Part shown: one piece after another, positions 24,955 to 34,608 of the stretch
Numbering within the stretch: position 1 is the first letter of the stretch
Layout of the letters: each line of letters begins with the position of its first letter
NCBI GenBank assembly: GCA_014237395.1
Contig: JABZFP010000029.1
Coordinates: 300,537 to 364,536 of the forward strand
From: Desulfobacteraceae bacterium
GTDB taxonomy: Bacteria; Desulfobacterota; Desulfobacteria; Desulfobacterales; UBA5852
Reading direction: 5' to 3'
DNA: 64,000 nucleotides
The notes under the pieces: generated by a model
The model's database searches: none
The model's input: only the letters and a program-made list of their open reading frames with translations
What the model was told of the DNA's origin: nothing
Position numbers and translations under genes: made by a program

Positions 24955-26058
24955 ATGCTGACACGCCTGCGCGCCCTGATGATCAAGGAACTGTTGAACA
25001 TCCTGCGCGACCCCAAGTCGCGCACCGTGCTGATCGTGCCGCCGATCATCCAGATTTTCGTCTTTTCGTTCGCCATGACCATGGAGGCCAAAAACATTCA
25101 CCTGGCCGTTTTGAATCTCGACGCCGGCCGGGCCGGATTCGAACTGGTGCAACGGTTTCAGAATGCCGAAACCTTCTCGAGCATCATGACGCTCAGGGGC
25201 CAGGCCGAGATTTCATCCGTTTTGGACGAGCAGCGGGCACTTGCCGTCCTGGTGGTGCCCGTCGATTTTTCGCGCCGCCTCGAAACCGGGGAGACAACGG
25301 CAGTTCAATTGCTGCTGGACGGCCGCAAGACCAACACGGCCCAGATCGTCCAGGGCTACGCCCAACGCATTCTGGACGGATTCCTGGCGGACCTGAATCC
25401 GGCCGCCGGCCGCCGGCCTGCCACCCTGCTGACACGGCACTGGTTCAACCCCAATCTCGAGTTCATGTGGTATACGGTGCCGAGCCTGATCTGCATCCTG
25501 TCGACGATCATCAGCCTCATTCTCACAGCCCTTTCCGTGGCCCGCGAGCGCGAGATGGGCACCTTCGAACAACTGCTGGTCTCCCCCCTGCAGCCCATTG
25601 AAATCCTGGTGGGCAAGGCGCTTCCGGCCCTTTTCCTGGCCCTGTGTTCGGCCTCCCTGCTGCTGGCCATCGCGATCTTTGTTTTCCGGATACCCTTTCA
25701 GGGCTCCCTGACCCTGCTCTATGGCGCGATGGTCATCTTCCTGATGGCCATCATCGGGATCGGCCTCTTTATCAGCAGCCTTTCCATGACCCAGCAGCAG
25801 GCCATTTTAGGGGCTTTTGTCTTCATGCCCCCGGCCGTGATCCTGTCCGGCTTCGCCACCCCCATCGAAAACATGCCCGGCTGGCTGCAGAACTTCACGG
25901 TCGTCAACCCGCTGCGCTGGTTCCTGATCATCGTGCGCGGCATCTTCCTCAAGGACATGCCGCCAACCGACGTGCTGGCCAACACCCTCCCCATGGTGGC
26001 CATCGCCGCGGTAACCCTGACCGCCGCGACCTGGCTGTTCAAGCGTCGCATGGAATAA
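24955..26058 (+). CDS. ybhR: ABC-2 exporter permease, YbhR-like
   Basis: 367 aa, same architecture as its neighbour: an N-terminal helix, a periplasmic domain, then five hydrophobic segments, with the ABC-2 signature region around GTFEQLLVSPLQPIEILVGK. It starts six bases after ybhS, and GGAG overlapping that gene's end serves as ribosome-binding site. Last gene of the pump operon. Confidence 0.88.
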   Translation: MLTRLRALMIKELLNILRDPKSRTVLIVPPIIQIFVFSFAMTMEAKNIHLAVLNLDAGRAGFELVQRFQNAETFSSIMTLRGQAEISSVLDEQRALAVLVVPVDFSRRLETGETTAVQLLLDGRKTNTAQIVQGYAQRILDGFLADLNPAAGRRPATLLTRHWFNPNLEFMWYTVPSLICILSTIISLILTALSVAREREMGTFEQLLVSPLQPIEILVGKALPALFLALCSASLLLAIAIFVFRIPFQGSLTLLYGAMVIFLMAIIGIGLFISSLSMTQQQAILGAFVFMPPAVILSGFATPIENMPGWLQNFTVVNPLRWFLIIVRGIFLKDMPPTDVLANTLPMVAIAAVTLTAATWLFKRRME

Positions 26059-26088
26059 ACAACAGTCCTTTATCTAGAACCCCCTTGA

Positions 26089-26137
26089 TTGTGAGGCGAA
26101 TAAAGCCTATATTCGACTCATAATTTGAGGCGAATAA
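26089..26137. promoter_or_regulatory. Three-half-site operator of the Fic gene
   Basis: Three related 14-15-bp sites: TTGTGAGGCGAATAA (26089, plus strand), TTATGAGTCGAATA (26110-26123, minus strand) and TTTGAGGCGAATAA (26124-26137, plus strand). The last ends eight bases before the ATG. A bound regulator would cover the start region. The Fic protein itself has a winged-helix-like C-terminus and could be autoregulatory; this is inference. Confidence 0.6.
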
Positions 26138-26145
26138 GGGGCTAA

Positions 26146-27300
26146 ATGACGCAATCAAAATCGTATATATGGCAAAAACCCTCATGGCCTGCCTTTAAAT
26201 GGCAAGATGCCGCCTTGATCAAACTGTTGGGCGATTGTCGCTTCCAGCAAGGCGCACTGCTTTCCCAAATGAAGGAACTGGGTTTCGATGTCCGGCAGAA
26301 GACCCGCGCCGAAATCTTAATACAGGAAGCCATGAAAACCTCAGAAATCGAGGGGGAAAGACTTGACCCAACTGCGGTGCGTTCTTCGGTGGCCCGGCGG
26401 CTCGGGTTGTCGACCGTTGGGCTGCAAACGACAATCGATCAACGTGCCGAAGGCGTTGTCGATATCCTACTGGACGCCACCCAGAATTTTAACCAGCCAT
26501 TGACGGCCGAACGACTGCAAGGCTGGCATGCCGCCCTCTTCCCCACGGGCTATTCGGGTATCAACAAAATCCGGGTCGCCGACTGGCGAGACGATCGGCA
26601 TGGACCGATGCGCGTTGTATCGGGGCCGATCGGCCGGGCAAAGGTCCATTACGAGGCACCGCATAGCGAACGCTTGAGCGGCGAAATGGAACAGTTCCTG
26701 CGATGGTGGTCGTCAAGCCGTAACGGTATGGATGGAATTTTACGGGCTGGCCTTGGACATCTTTGGTTTGTCGCCGTGCATCCGTTTGAAGACGGCAACG
26801 GTCGCATTGCCCGGACGCTGGCGGAGATGGCGCTTTCTCAGGATGAAAATATCACTACCCGTTATTACAGTCTGTCTTCGCAGATTATGACCAAGCGCGA
26901 CGCTTACTACGACATTCTTGAATCAACCAACCGAGGCGAGGGTGACATAACGGGTTGGCTGCAATGGTTTCTGGAATGCATGCATGGGGCGCTATTTCGA
27001 TCCCATGAACTGTTGACCAATATCACGCTCAAACACCGGTTCTGGTTCGTCCATGCAGAGACGCAGCTCAATGCGCGTCAGAGCAAAGTGCTCAACCGGG
27101 TGCTTGATGCCGGTCCCGGAGGTTTTGAAGGCGGACTGACGAACCGCAAGTATGCCGGCATGACCCATACCAGCAGGGCAACGGCTCAAAGGGAGTTGGC
27201 GGACCTGGTACAAAAGGGCATTCTTTACAAAAAACCCGGCGGCGGCAGAAGCAGCAGCTATGACCTGGACTGGGAGGCTCTGGCAAGCCCGCATGAATAG
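26146..27300 (+). CDS. Fic-domain AMP-transferase with inhibitory helix
   Basis: 384 aa. The catalytic motif HPFEDGNGRIAR (212-223) is intact, so it can transfer AMP from ATP to a hydroxyl of a target protein. The N-terminal inhibitory motif (S/T)xxxE(G/N) is TSEIEG (65-70), typical of self-inhibited class II Fic proteins with a DUF4172-like N-terminus. The C-terminal 90 residues look like a winged helix (THTSRATAQRELADLVQKGI). No separate antitoxin gene is adjacent. The target is unknown. Confidence 0.92.
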   Translation: MTQSKSYIWQKPSWPAFKWQDAALIKLLGDCRFQQGALLSQMKELGFDVRQKTRAEILIQEAMKTSEIEGERLDPTAVRSSVARRLGLSTVGLQTTIDQRAEGVVDILLDATQNFNQPLTAERLQGWHAALFPTGYSGINKIRVADWRDDRHGPMRVVSGPIGRAKVHYEAPHSERLSGEMEQFLRWWSSSRNGMDGILRAGLGHLWFVAVHPFEDGNGRIARTLAEMALSQDENITTRYYSLSSQIMTKRDAYYDILESTNRGEGDITGWLQWFLECMHGALFRSHELLTNITLKHRFWFVHAETQLNARQSKVLNRVLDAGPGGFEGGLTNRKYAGMTHTSRATAQRELADLVQKGILYKKPGGGRSSSYDLDWEALASPHE

Positions 27301-27442
27301 CGCCCATCTAAATAGATGTGGTTAATGATCCCCAGCCCCCGGATAGTTCAACTTGATAAACCACAGATAAATCGCGTCGGCGATAACGTCAAAGAGATTC
27401 CCGTCAATAAAACGCCTTTCGCCCTATTCGGCCTGTCGGCCC

Positions 27443-29665
27443 CTATTCTCCCAGGTGTATCACCAGCTTGTCGTGTACCAGGAAACCCAGGTCCATCAGG
27501 CCGTCGGCATTCAGATCGCCGGAAGCCACCTCCCGGGGTTCGTAATACCAGCGCTCCTCATCATTGTTGAACTGGGCCCCCTGGAAAACCTTGAAGCTGA
27601 CTTCTTCCGTCAGCTTGCCGTCCTGGACGGAAATCAGTTCGATGGAAGCATTTTTGGCATCCAGGGCAGCAGCCATGGGCCGCGGGGGCGTGCCGAGCAT
27701 CAGGGGATAGAGATCCCAAAGCTTGGGATCATCCGCGCGGCTGGTATAGCCGCTGAGGGTCTTCAGGATGTAGGTTTCGGCTCCGGCCCGGACCCAACGG
27801 GTTTCGGCATCCCCTGGCAGCAGGAGCGCCTGCCCCTTCCGGGTGTCGAGAGGCACAATCCCGCTCAGTCCCGGGAAGGTGTCCGTCAACGCCACCGACA
27901 GCGGTTCGCGGGACTCGTCTTCCGGGAACCAGCAGAGTTCATTGCCGCTTTTGTTGTAAAACAGATACCCCGGCGACTGGTCCGGTCCCTTGGCGCTTAC
28001 GCCAAATTTCAAAACCGCTTTCTCGTCCGGCAAACTGAATTGTCTTACAATCTCGAACTGCTTGCCGTTGAAGCGATAGAGGCGCGACGCCTGGCCTTCG
28101 CTGATAATGACCGCCGGGTTGGACGCCGTACCCACCATACTGATGTCGTCCGTCGTCAGGCCAGCCCCCAGCGCCCGCAACTGCTTTTTAGTCACCGGTT
28201 CCAGTTTGCGGCCATTCCACAGGTGCATGGCCGGTTTCTTCAAGGGTGAAAACAGAACGACACCCCAGTGCCCCTGGGATACAGGAAAGACACGCATGGC
28301 ATCGGGCGGCTGGTCGGCCGGAATGTCGATGGGCACCGAACGCTTTTCGCCGTCCCGGTCCGCCCAGCAGAAATAAAGGCGGTCCCGCTTGCGTTTCACG
28401 ATACTGAAAAACCCCTGCTGCCACGGAGAGACATCCATCACGAGGGGGCGGCCCTCCAGGTCGACAAACGTCGGAAATGCCGCATAGGCGCCCGCGGGAT
28501 GGCAGGCCACCGCATTCTCCTCGGGGCTGAACACATAAAGATCGTGTCGGCTGTCGCTGCCCAGGGTTTGAATGCGGCGTAGCGAGCTGATTTCCCGTGG
28601 CACGGGATTCAGCCCGCCCTCCCCGCCGGCATGCACCATAATTCGTGAAAGCTCCGGCGCACTGACGCAATAATCAAGGTGGCCGTCGCGGTCAACGTCG
28701 ACCATGGCCCAGGACATGGGGATTTTGCCACCGACCCCCTTGGCCACCAGGCGGGAAGATGTCAGGATCGGCGCTTCCCAGATGTCCCCGGGAGCGTCCT
28801 GCATTAGTTCGTAATGACGGATGTTCACGGCATTCTGGAGGATGGCCAGCAGTTGATCGGCTTTCTGGTCGATCAGCGCGATGCGCTGCAGCGCTTTCAA
28901 CGGCGGCGTGTCCAGCGGGTGCTCCCACCCGAACCCGCCTTCGGGTCGCCCCAGGAAAAGGCGCAAGGGCAGCTGTTCCTCCGGGAATCGCAAGAGGATG
29001 TCCGGACGCGCGTCGCCGTTAAAATCGCCGGTCATCACCCCTTCGCAGTCCGGTGAAGTGAAGTCCAGGGACAAGCGCCGCCGGAACCGTCCCTGTTGGT
29101 CATTATACAGAATCTCGGCGTTTTTACGGCGGCACACCAGAATATCCATTCCACCGTCATTGTCGAAATCCGCCGTTTCGACATGAATGATCTGGTCCGT
29201 TCTTTTCACCGCCGGCGAGACCGCATTGTCAAACCGACCGCTGCTGTTCTGAAAATAGATCCGGAGGCCGCGCTGGGCGCCGGCCGTCAGAATATCCGGG
29301 CGCTGGTCGCCATTGAGGTCCCCCACCTGCAAATGGGTCGTTTTCTGATCCAGCAGGAACCCGGCCGAAAAAAAGGCGTCTTCCAATGCCGGCAGGCCCT
29401 TCCAGGCATCATCGCCCGTCGGGGCCTTTCGGATCAGCACCTCGATACGCGACATGCGGTTGTTCAGGAAAAGGATATCGTCCTGTCCGTCGCGATCGAT
29501 GTCGTAAAAAAACAGCCGGGACGTATTCCTCTTGAATTCGTAAATCTCACGCGCGCCAAAACCGAAGGCCCGCTGCGCCGCGTCATTTTGGGCGGCCATG
29601 GCCGGATGGATTCCAGCGGCCAGCAGCATCAGACAGACCATGGCCGCAACCATATTTTTTCGCAT
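27443..29665 (-). CDS. Secreted FG-GAP/VCBS repeat protein
   Basis: 740 aa. The signal peptide ends near residue 24 (HPAMAAQ). Multiple FG-GAP/VCBS-type units with DxDxDGxxD calcium loops are visible (DIDRDGQDD, DLNGDQRPD, DFDNDGGMD, DFNGDARPD, DVDRDGHLD, DLNADGLMD), consistent with a beta-propeller in the periplasm or outside the cell. GGGAGG precedes the ATG. Last of a three-gene minus-strand group with a serine protease and a lipoprotein. Binding partner unknown. Confidence 0.88.
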   Translation of the reverse strand: MRKNMVAAMVCLMLLAAGIHPAMAAQNDAAQRAFGFGAREIYEFKRNTSRLFFYDIDRDGQDDILFLNNRMSRIEVLIRKAPTGDDAWKGLPALEDAFFSAGFLLDQKTTHLQVGDLNGDQRPDILTAGAQRGLRIYFQNSSGRFDNAVSPAVKRTDQIIHVETADFDNDGGMDILVCRRKNAEILYNDQQGRFRRRLSLDFTSPDCEGVMTGDFNGDARPDILLRFPEEQLPLRLFLGRPEGGFGWEHPLDTPPLKALQRIALIDQKADQLLAILQNAVNIRHYELMQDAPGDIWEAPILTSSRLVAKGVGGKIPMSWAMVDVDRDGHLDYCVSAPELSRIMVHAGGEGGLNPVPREISSLRRIQTLGSDSRHDLYVFSPEENAVACHPAGAYAAFPTFVDLEGRPLVMDVSPWQQGFFSIVKRKRDRLYFCWADRDGEKRSVPIDIPADQPPDAMRVFPVSQGHWGVVLFSPLKKPAMHLWNGRKLEPVTKKQLRALGAGLTTDDISMVGTASNPAVIISEGQASRLYRFNGKQFEIVRQFSLPDEKAVLKFGVSAKGPDQSPGYLFYNKSGNELCWFPEDESREPLSVALTDTFPGLSGIVPLDTRKGQALLLPGDAETRWVRAGAETYILKTLSGYTSRADDPKLWDLYPLMLGTPPRPMAAALDAKNASIELISVQDGKLTEEVSFKVFQGAQFNNDEERWYYEPREVASGDLNADGLMDLGFLVHDKLVIHLGE

Positions 29666-29705
29666 GAATCGTTTTCCTCCCGGGCAGTAACGGCGGTGGA
29701 ACGGA

Positions 29706-31505
29706 TCAGGGCGCCGGATAATAGACCGTCACAATGGACTTGAAACCGGTGGCATCGATGACACTGTACCCGTCGCTGTTCCCGAAATAGCCTGCAATCA
29801 CCTCGTCCGAGGGTAACTGGGCCACATCGAAGCCCTTCAGGATATCGGCCAGCGGCGCCACGGCTGCATCGAAGTCTTCGTCCGCGCTTGCCACTTCCAC
29901 CGTTTCGATTGTTTTCCGGACCTCGCCCATAAAAAAACGGGCGTAGGCCGACAGGTCGCTCAGGCTGTAGCTGCAGGCATCAGCCGGCACCCGAGCCGCC
30001 ATTTCCTTGAACAGAACGCTCTCATAGAAATCCGGCACCCCCTGGTTGCCAAGCGCCGCCTGGACATACGCCACCAGCAGATCCCCCTGGCCGATGACCA
30101 GCGCACGATCCACGACCGTCAGGCCGATTTCGTTGAAGGCCATTGCGTCGTCATTGCCGGAAGGGTCCGGAAACTGCAGGACGTGAACGATATGTCCCTG
30201 AATATCGGTTTCGCGATAAAACTGACCCAGCTGGGCCACAACGGGAGAATTCTCGGCAAAAAGCTTGCGCAGGGTGCGCTCCATGGCGGCGGCGTCCTTG
30301 ATCTTCAGCCCGTAGACAAGCTCCTGGCCATTGTCACCAAGACGGGCATAGGAAAAGGCCAGCCGGTCCAGGTTGTTGAAAATGTCTTCGTTGACGTTGA
30401 TATCCATCATGCCGCCCACGGCATTGAGGCCCATGCTGAACTGCATTTGAAACTCCGGCGATATCTGTCGCAGGATTTCCGGTATCTGCGTCCAAAGGGC
30501 GTTCAAGTCCAACCGGGTGACCTGATAACTGGCCACGTCCGGCGGCACATGAGCCATCCTGAAATCAACCGGCGCCGGCTCGGCGGGAATCAGAACCATC
30601 AAGCCATGGTTCCATTCGCCGCGACGGGCAACCTGAAAGGCGAGATCCAGACGATCTTCTTTCATGCAAAGGGTCAGATCCACATCCCCCAGGGTGTCGA
30701 TCCCCAGGCTTTTGATCACCGTCGGCATATCGACGGGGGAATCATTTTCGGCGGCGTGCTCGGCCAGCATGGTCTGCAGCCGGTCAAGCATCTTCGCTTT
30801 CCCGGTGATGGCCAGAACGGGATCCCCTTCGGGTTCGCGGGCCGGGGTTTCCATCAACCGGATCAAGGCGCGCTCCAGCCAGGTGCGGTTCTCAGACGCC
30901 ACCAGCGTGCCGCCTTGGAACGCCTGATAAAAAAAGCGATCGCCTGTTTCTTCTTTTCGCATGTAGGTGTAGATCCGTGTACCGCGGAAATCCTCGCTGG
31001 CTTTGATGGTTTCGACATCTTCCAGCTCAAACAGGAGTTCGTCCATTTCGAGGCTGCGCTGGTAGTCCTCCTCGCGCATGGCGGCCACGATGGTGACGGC
31101 AGGCTCTCCGTCGAAAGCCACGAAATCCAGTCCCAGAATGAACTCGCCGTCGATCATCTTGGCCTGTTCCATGTAAATGTCCGTTATTTGGGCCGCATTT
31201 TCACTGTCAGCCTCCTGGATCATGAAACGGCGGATCTCATCTTCGAGGCTTTGGCCGTCGCGGACAGCCCTCATGTCCGGACTTTTCCAGAACCGGCCGA
31301 TCGGCGACTGCTCAATCGCGACAAACAGGGCGGACGTATCGGAACAGCGAACGATCATGTCCGCGTCCGTCACCAGATCCAACCGATCCATTTTCGGGAA
31401 TTGCGCCTTATCCTGGGCACGTTCACAGCCGGGCAGAAAAAAGGCCGCCAGGATCAAAACGAAGCAACATATAACGATGTGGGGCTGATTTCGGCGGCTA
31501 GTCAT
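29706..31505 (-). CDS. Large lipoprotein, DUF3352-like
   Basis: 599 aa from the ATG at 31505 (GAGGGGG upstream), which gives a clean lipoprotein signal (CCFVLILAAFFLPGC). It overlaps the end of the protease gene by eight bases. The body resembles DUF3352-type proteins: repeated alpha/beta segments, few cysteines, no enzymatic motif. Expected on the periplasmic side of a membrane. The grouping with a secreted protease and a propeller protein suggests an envelope or quality-control role, which is inferred. Confidence 0.75.
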   Translation of the reverse strand: MTSRRNQPHIVICCFVLILAAFFLPGCERAQDKAQFPKMDRLDLVTDADMIVRCSDTSALFVAIEQSPIGRFWKSPDMRAVRDGQSLEDEIRRFMIQEADSENAAQITDIYMEQAKMIDGEFILGLDFVAFDGEPAVTIVAAMREEDYQRSLEMDELLFELEDVETIKASEDFRGTRIYTYMRKEETGDRFFYQAFQGGTLVASENRTWLERALIRLMETPAREPEGDPVLAITGKAKMLDRLQTMLAEHAAENDSPVDMPTVIKSLGIDTLGDVDLTLCMKEDRLDLAFQVARRGEWNHGLMVLIPAEPAPVDFRMAHVPPDVASYQVTRLDLNALWTQIPEILRQISPEFQMQFSMGLNAVGGMMDINVNEDIFNNLDRLAFSYARLGDNGQELVYGLKIKDAAAMERTLRKLFAENSPVVAQLGQFYRETDIQGHIVHVLQFPDPSGNDDAMAFNEIGLTVVDRALVIGQGDLLVAYVQAALGNQGVPDFYESVLFKEMAARVPADACSYSLSDLSAYARFFMGEVRKTIETVEVASADEDFDAAVAPLADILKGFDVAQLPSDEVIAGYFGNSDGYSVIDATGFKSIVTVYYPAP

Positions 31506-32445
31506 TTTCCCCCTCTTTTGTTGGCTTGCTTGGATTAGGGGGCGCCGACACATAGACGAACCCCGATTCGGAATTGCTCTTGTCGTAGGCATAGGCCTCG
31601 ATATGATCGAGCAGAAAAGTGACATGCCGGACCGGAATCGCAAAATTGAGTCCCTGCATGATCCGGCTTCCCATGTTGACGACACCGATCACCTGGCCAT
31701 GACCGTTGAAAAGCGGCCCCCCGGAATTGCCCGGGTTGACCGAGGCGTCGATCTGCAGATAGAGGCTGCCCTCAAAGAGACGCCCGGCATGGCTCAGAAT
31801 ACCTTCCGTAACCGTCCGCTCCAAGCCGGCCGGATTGCCGATCACGAATACGCGTTCCCCATAAACCGGTTCCTCCAGCCCCAGAACCACCTTCGGGAAA
31901 GGGGCTTCATGTTCATCCTCGATCTGCAGCACCGCCAGATCGTGAAACGCATCCAATGCGACGATCCGGATCGCCTTGTGAACCACGCGTTTCAGCTCGG
32001 CGCCTGTTTGAACGAATTGCGTGACCGTGAAATGCTTCTGCCCTTCGATCACATGAAAGTTGGTAATCAGGTATCCGTCCTCATGAACGATGAATCCCGA
32101 TCCCAGCCCGGCCGGCGACTTGACCACGACCACCGCGGGACCAAAGGCCTCGACCCCTTCCACGGTCGAATGCACCTGAGGATTGCCAAGGGCATACAAT
32201 CCGTTTTGGGAGGGCGCGGCGGGCGATGTCAGCGCCGCGGGCGACGGACTGCCGATGCTGGCGATGGCATCCCGGGGGACCTTCAAGATATCGAAGCCGA
32301 GATCCACATAGATATGCTCGGCGGTTTCTTTGATCACCGGTGCCGCGATCCGGTTGCGATCCTTTAGCACAATGCTCTCGGCGCCGACCCCACTGCCGAG
32401 CGTTGCCAAAAATAAAAAGGCGATCAGCGATACTCGTTTTTTCAT
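31498..32445 (-). CDS. Secreted trypsin-like serine protease (DegP/HtrA-like, no PDZ)
   Basis: 315 aa from the ATG at 32445 (AAAGGG upstream); a longer frame begins at 32577 without a signal peptide. The signal peptide ends near residue 22. The catalytic triad is visible: H131 (TNFHVIEG), D169 (HDLAVLQI) and S241 (GNSGGP). No PDZ domain follows, unlike DegP. An N-terminal 60 residues (VLKDRNRIAAPVI) may be a short SH3-like module. Periplasmic proteolysis is expected. Confidence 0.87.
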   Translation of the reverse strand: MKKRVSLIAFLFLATLGSGVGAESIVLKDRNRIAAPVIKETAEHIYVDLGFDILKVPRDAIASIGSPSPAALTSPAAPSQNGLYALGNPQVHSTVEGVEAFGPAVVVVKSPAGLGSGFIVHEDGYLITNFHVIEGQKHFTVTQFVQTGAELKRVVHKAIRIVALDAFHDLAVLQIEDEHEAPFPKVVLGLEEPVYGERVFVIGNPAGLERTVTEGILSHAGRLFEGSLYLQIDASVNPGNSGGPLFNGHGQVIGVVNMGSRIMQGLNFAIPVRHVTFLLDHIEAYAYDKSNSESGFVYVSAPPNPSKPTKEGEND

Positions 32446-32827
32446 TGTTACCATCCCTTTGATCGACAAGGATTTCAGAACCCGGTTTTGGGAAAAGGGC
32501 GCTCGCCATCCGGCGTGCAACATGTTCCTTGTGCCGTGCACATCGTATGGATCATGTGGTGTGCGGTTTCTTTTCAAACGGGGAAAACAGATATGGCGAT
32601 AACCACAGAAGATGCCCGGAGGGATAGAAATACAACTTTCATGCCACAGCTTATCAAAAATGAAATTAATATGAATTTCAGTTATTTATAAATATTGTTG
32701 GCGTTGAACCGCCAGAAAACTGACGTATTCCGGCAGATACCCTGCCAAAACATGTCACAAGTGACTGCCATGAATGGGAAAACCATCGCTTTTGCGAGGG
32801 GCGGGCTCCCCATCGTCACCCGTCGCA
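32446..32827. other. Intergenic, AT-rich promoter-like stretch
   Basis: About 380 bp. An AT-rich segment around 32650-32700 could contain promoters or curved DNA, but I cannot assign boxes. No credible gene or repeat is seen. Confidence 0.4.
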
Positions 32828-33721
32828 TCATCCCGCCTTGCGGTAAAACAATTCCTCCTTGATTTGGACCCGCCGTTTTCGATCGGGGTCGAGAAAAAAT
32901 CGGTAGATACGGTCCTGGCGGTCGATGGATCGTCCCAGTATTTTCGTCTCGACCAAAGACAGCGCTTCAACCGACTTGTCGCACACCGGGTAGCCTTTGT
33001 CGTCCAACCGGATTTCCGTATCGAATACCACCGGAGAAATATTGTTGATATCCACCAGCCGGATTTCTCCGGTTTTGGGCACCACGAGGTTGCCGGCTCC
33101 GGCAAGGTCCGGTATATACCCGGCTTCCGCGATCATCTGCATGATTTTCCGAACAAATACAGCAGCTTTTTGCCGGACATCTTTAATCCACTGTTTTCGA
33201 TGCACATCGGAGCACGCCGTTGTCCTGTGGAGACTCTCGTACAAGGAGGAGAGCAGGCGGTCTCCGCCCAGAAGGCCCCATGGATCCAGGATCTCGCCTT
33301 CCACATAGACCTGGAACCCGCAAAGCATGATACTGGCGCCGCCCGGGCCGTGGTAATCCACAAGGAATTCACTTGATGCGGCGATAAAATCCGATCCGAG
33401 ATAGTTTTCCACCTTCTTCACACGCTTGATCTCGGCCAGGGCGTTATCGATAGATGCCAGTCGGGTCCTGAATATCCGCAGCATATGAGTGGGTTTGGCC
33501 CGGGGAAACCATCGGAGCCCATCGACAACCGTGCCGCGATTTTCAATCTCGACATCCGCTTGCTTCAGGATCTCCATAATATGGGACCGCAGCCCCTGGC
33601 GGAAATGCGGCCTGAAAAAATAGGGACAGGTGGCCTTGATAAAATTCAAACCGACCACATCGTCATGGCGAATCGAGAGTTTATCTCTGATATCCTGCAG
33701 CACCGGTTGGTCAGAAGACAC
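32828..33721 (-). CDS. Unrecognised protein, possibly kinase-like fold
   Basis: 297 aa, GTG start at 33721 with only a weak ribosome-binding site. The C-terminal half contains DLAGAGNLVVPKTGEIRLVD, resembling the catalytic/metal segment of protein-kinase-like or phosphotransferase folds (N followed some 10 residues later by VD). I cannot identify the family or an ATP-binding loop with confidence. No signal peptide or membrane segments. It precedes a two-gene membrane-protein pair on the same strand. Confidence 0.65.
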   Translation of the reverse strand: MSSDQPVLQDIRDKLSIRHDDVVGLNFIKATCPYFFRPHFRQGLRSHIMEILKQADVEIENRGTVVDGLRWFPRAKPTHMLRIFRTRLASIDNALAEIKRVKKVENYLGSDFIAASSEFLVDYHGPGGASIMLCGFQVYVEGEILDPWGLLGGDRLLSSLYESLHRTTACSDVHRKQWIKDVRQKAAVFVRKIMQMIAEAGYIPDLAGAGNLVVPKTGEIRLVDINNISPVVFDTEIRLDDKGYPVCDKSVEALSLVETKILGRSIDRQDRIYRFFLDPDRKRRVQIKEELFYRKAG

Positions 33722-33763
33722 GAAAAGGTTTCCTATCGTTTTGGAAGGGACAAAAACCGACCG

Positions 33764-34021
33764 TTACACACCCACCATGGTCCGCCGAAAACCGAAGAAC
33801 AAGACGACCAAACCACCGACAATCGCCATCCAACCCAACAAAAGATAGCGCATCGCGTGAGCCTTGTCTGACAGCTGCCGCCGCTCCACTTCCCGTCCCA
33901 GGCGGAAAAACCGACCCCACAGGTTGTCTTTGCATCGGTTGTGATGAATCAGCAGAAGTACCAGGCCGACAAAAAGAACGTTCATGCCCAGCGCCATTCG
34001 CAGATAAAAATTCGTTATCAT
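33764..34021 (-). CDS. Small two-helix membrane protein
   Basis: 85 aa with two hydrophobic segments (about 5-25 and 59-79) separated by a basic cytoplasmic loop (WGRFFRLGREVERRQL). Its ATG overlaps the stop of the upstream membrane gene (ATGA at 34018-34021), so the two are translationally coupled. Function unknown. Confidence 0.75.
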   Translation of the reverse strand: MITNFYLRMALGMNVLFVGLVLLLIHHNRCKDNLWGRFFRLGREVERRQLSDKAHAMRYLLLGWMAIVGGLVVLFFGFRRTMVGV

Positions 34022-34404
34022 ACCGCGGTCCGATGAGTCAGGATCAAAATGGTCACCATTAGCTGGCCGAGACTGACGATGAGTGTCGCCCACAGGATAA
34101 ACTTGGAGACGGGGTGATCGAACTCCTCCCGGCCCTGTTTGAGAAAATAGGTGTGGATGCCGAAGGCGAAAATCCCCCCGGTACTCAGCAGCACCGAAAA
34201 CCAGGTGGCCGACGGCCGCTGCCAAGCTACGGCGGCCATCCCGTAGAGAATAATAAACAACAGAGGGAAGTGAAGCAGCAGGAAGCCGGCCAGGCCGCCC
34301 GGCAGCTTGAAAAGGTCCCACTCCTTCCAGTACGCCGAATCGATTTCGTGGTTGATCAGGAGCACGGCATTGATCAGGTATAACCAGAACAGCGCTTCCG
34401 TCAT
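34018..34404 (-). CDS. Four-helix membrane protein, DUF6713-like
   Basis: 128 aa with about four membrane segments. The first ends in the motif INHEIDSAYWKEWDLF, which resembles DUF6713-type proteins (HExD motif then a Trp). GGAGGGAC precedes the ATG. Probably functions with the small coupled protein. No biochemical role is known to me. Confidence 0.75.
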   Translation of the reverse strand: MTEALFWLYLINAVLLINHEIDSAYWKEWDLFKLPGGLAGFLLLHFPLLFIILYGMAAVAWQRPSATWFSVLLSTGGIFAFGIHTYFLKQGREEFDHPVSKFILWATLIVSLGQLMVTILILTHRTAV

Positions 34405-34536
34405 GGCGTCCCTCCGATGGTTGGTATGGCCCCCGCAGGCGATGGCAATGCTTCGTCCTGCGTGGCGTCAAGGCCCGAATGACAGCGATAATGGCCGGTG
34501 ATGGGAATGCCGGATCACGGATGGCGCATCTTAATG

Positions 34537-34564
34537 TTGCGTTGCCGCTCAAAAAGAGTAGAAT
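34537..34564 (+). promoter_or_regulatory. Promoter candidate for the Lys-rich mini-gene
   Basis: TTGCGT and TAGAAT separated by 16 bases, 45 bases upstream of the start codon at 34609, fit a sigma-70-like promoter. Confidence 0.4.
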
Positions 34565-34608
34565 CGCTCCCATCGATACCAACCACCTTTTTGCAGGAGG
34601 ACCGCCCC

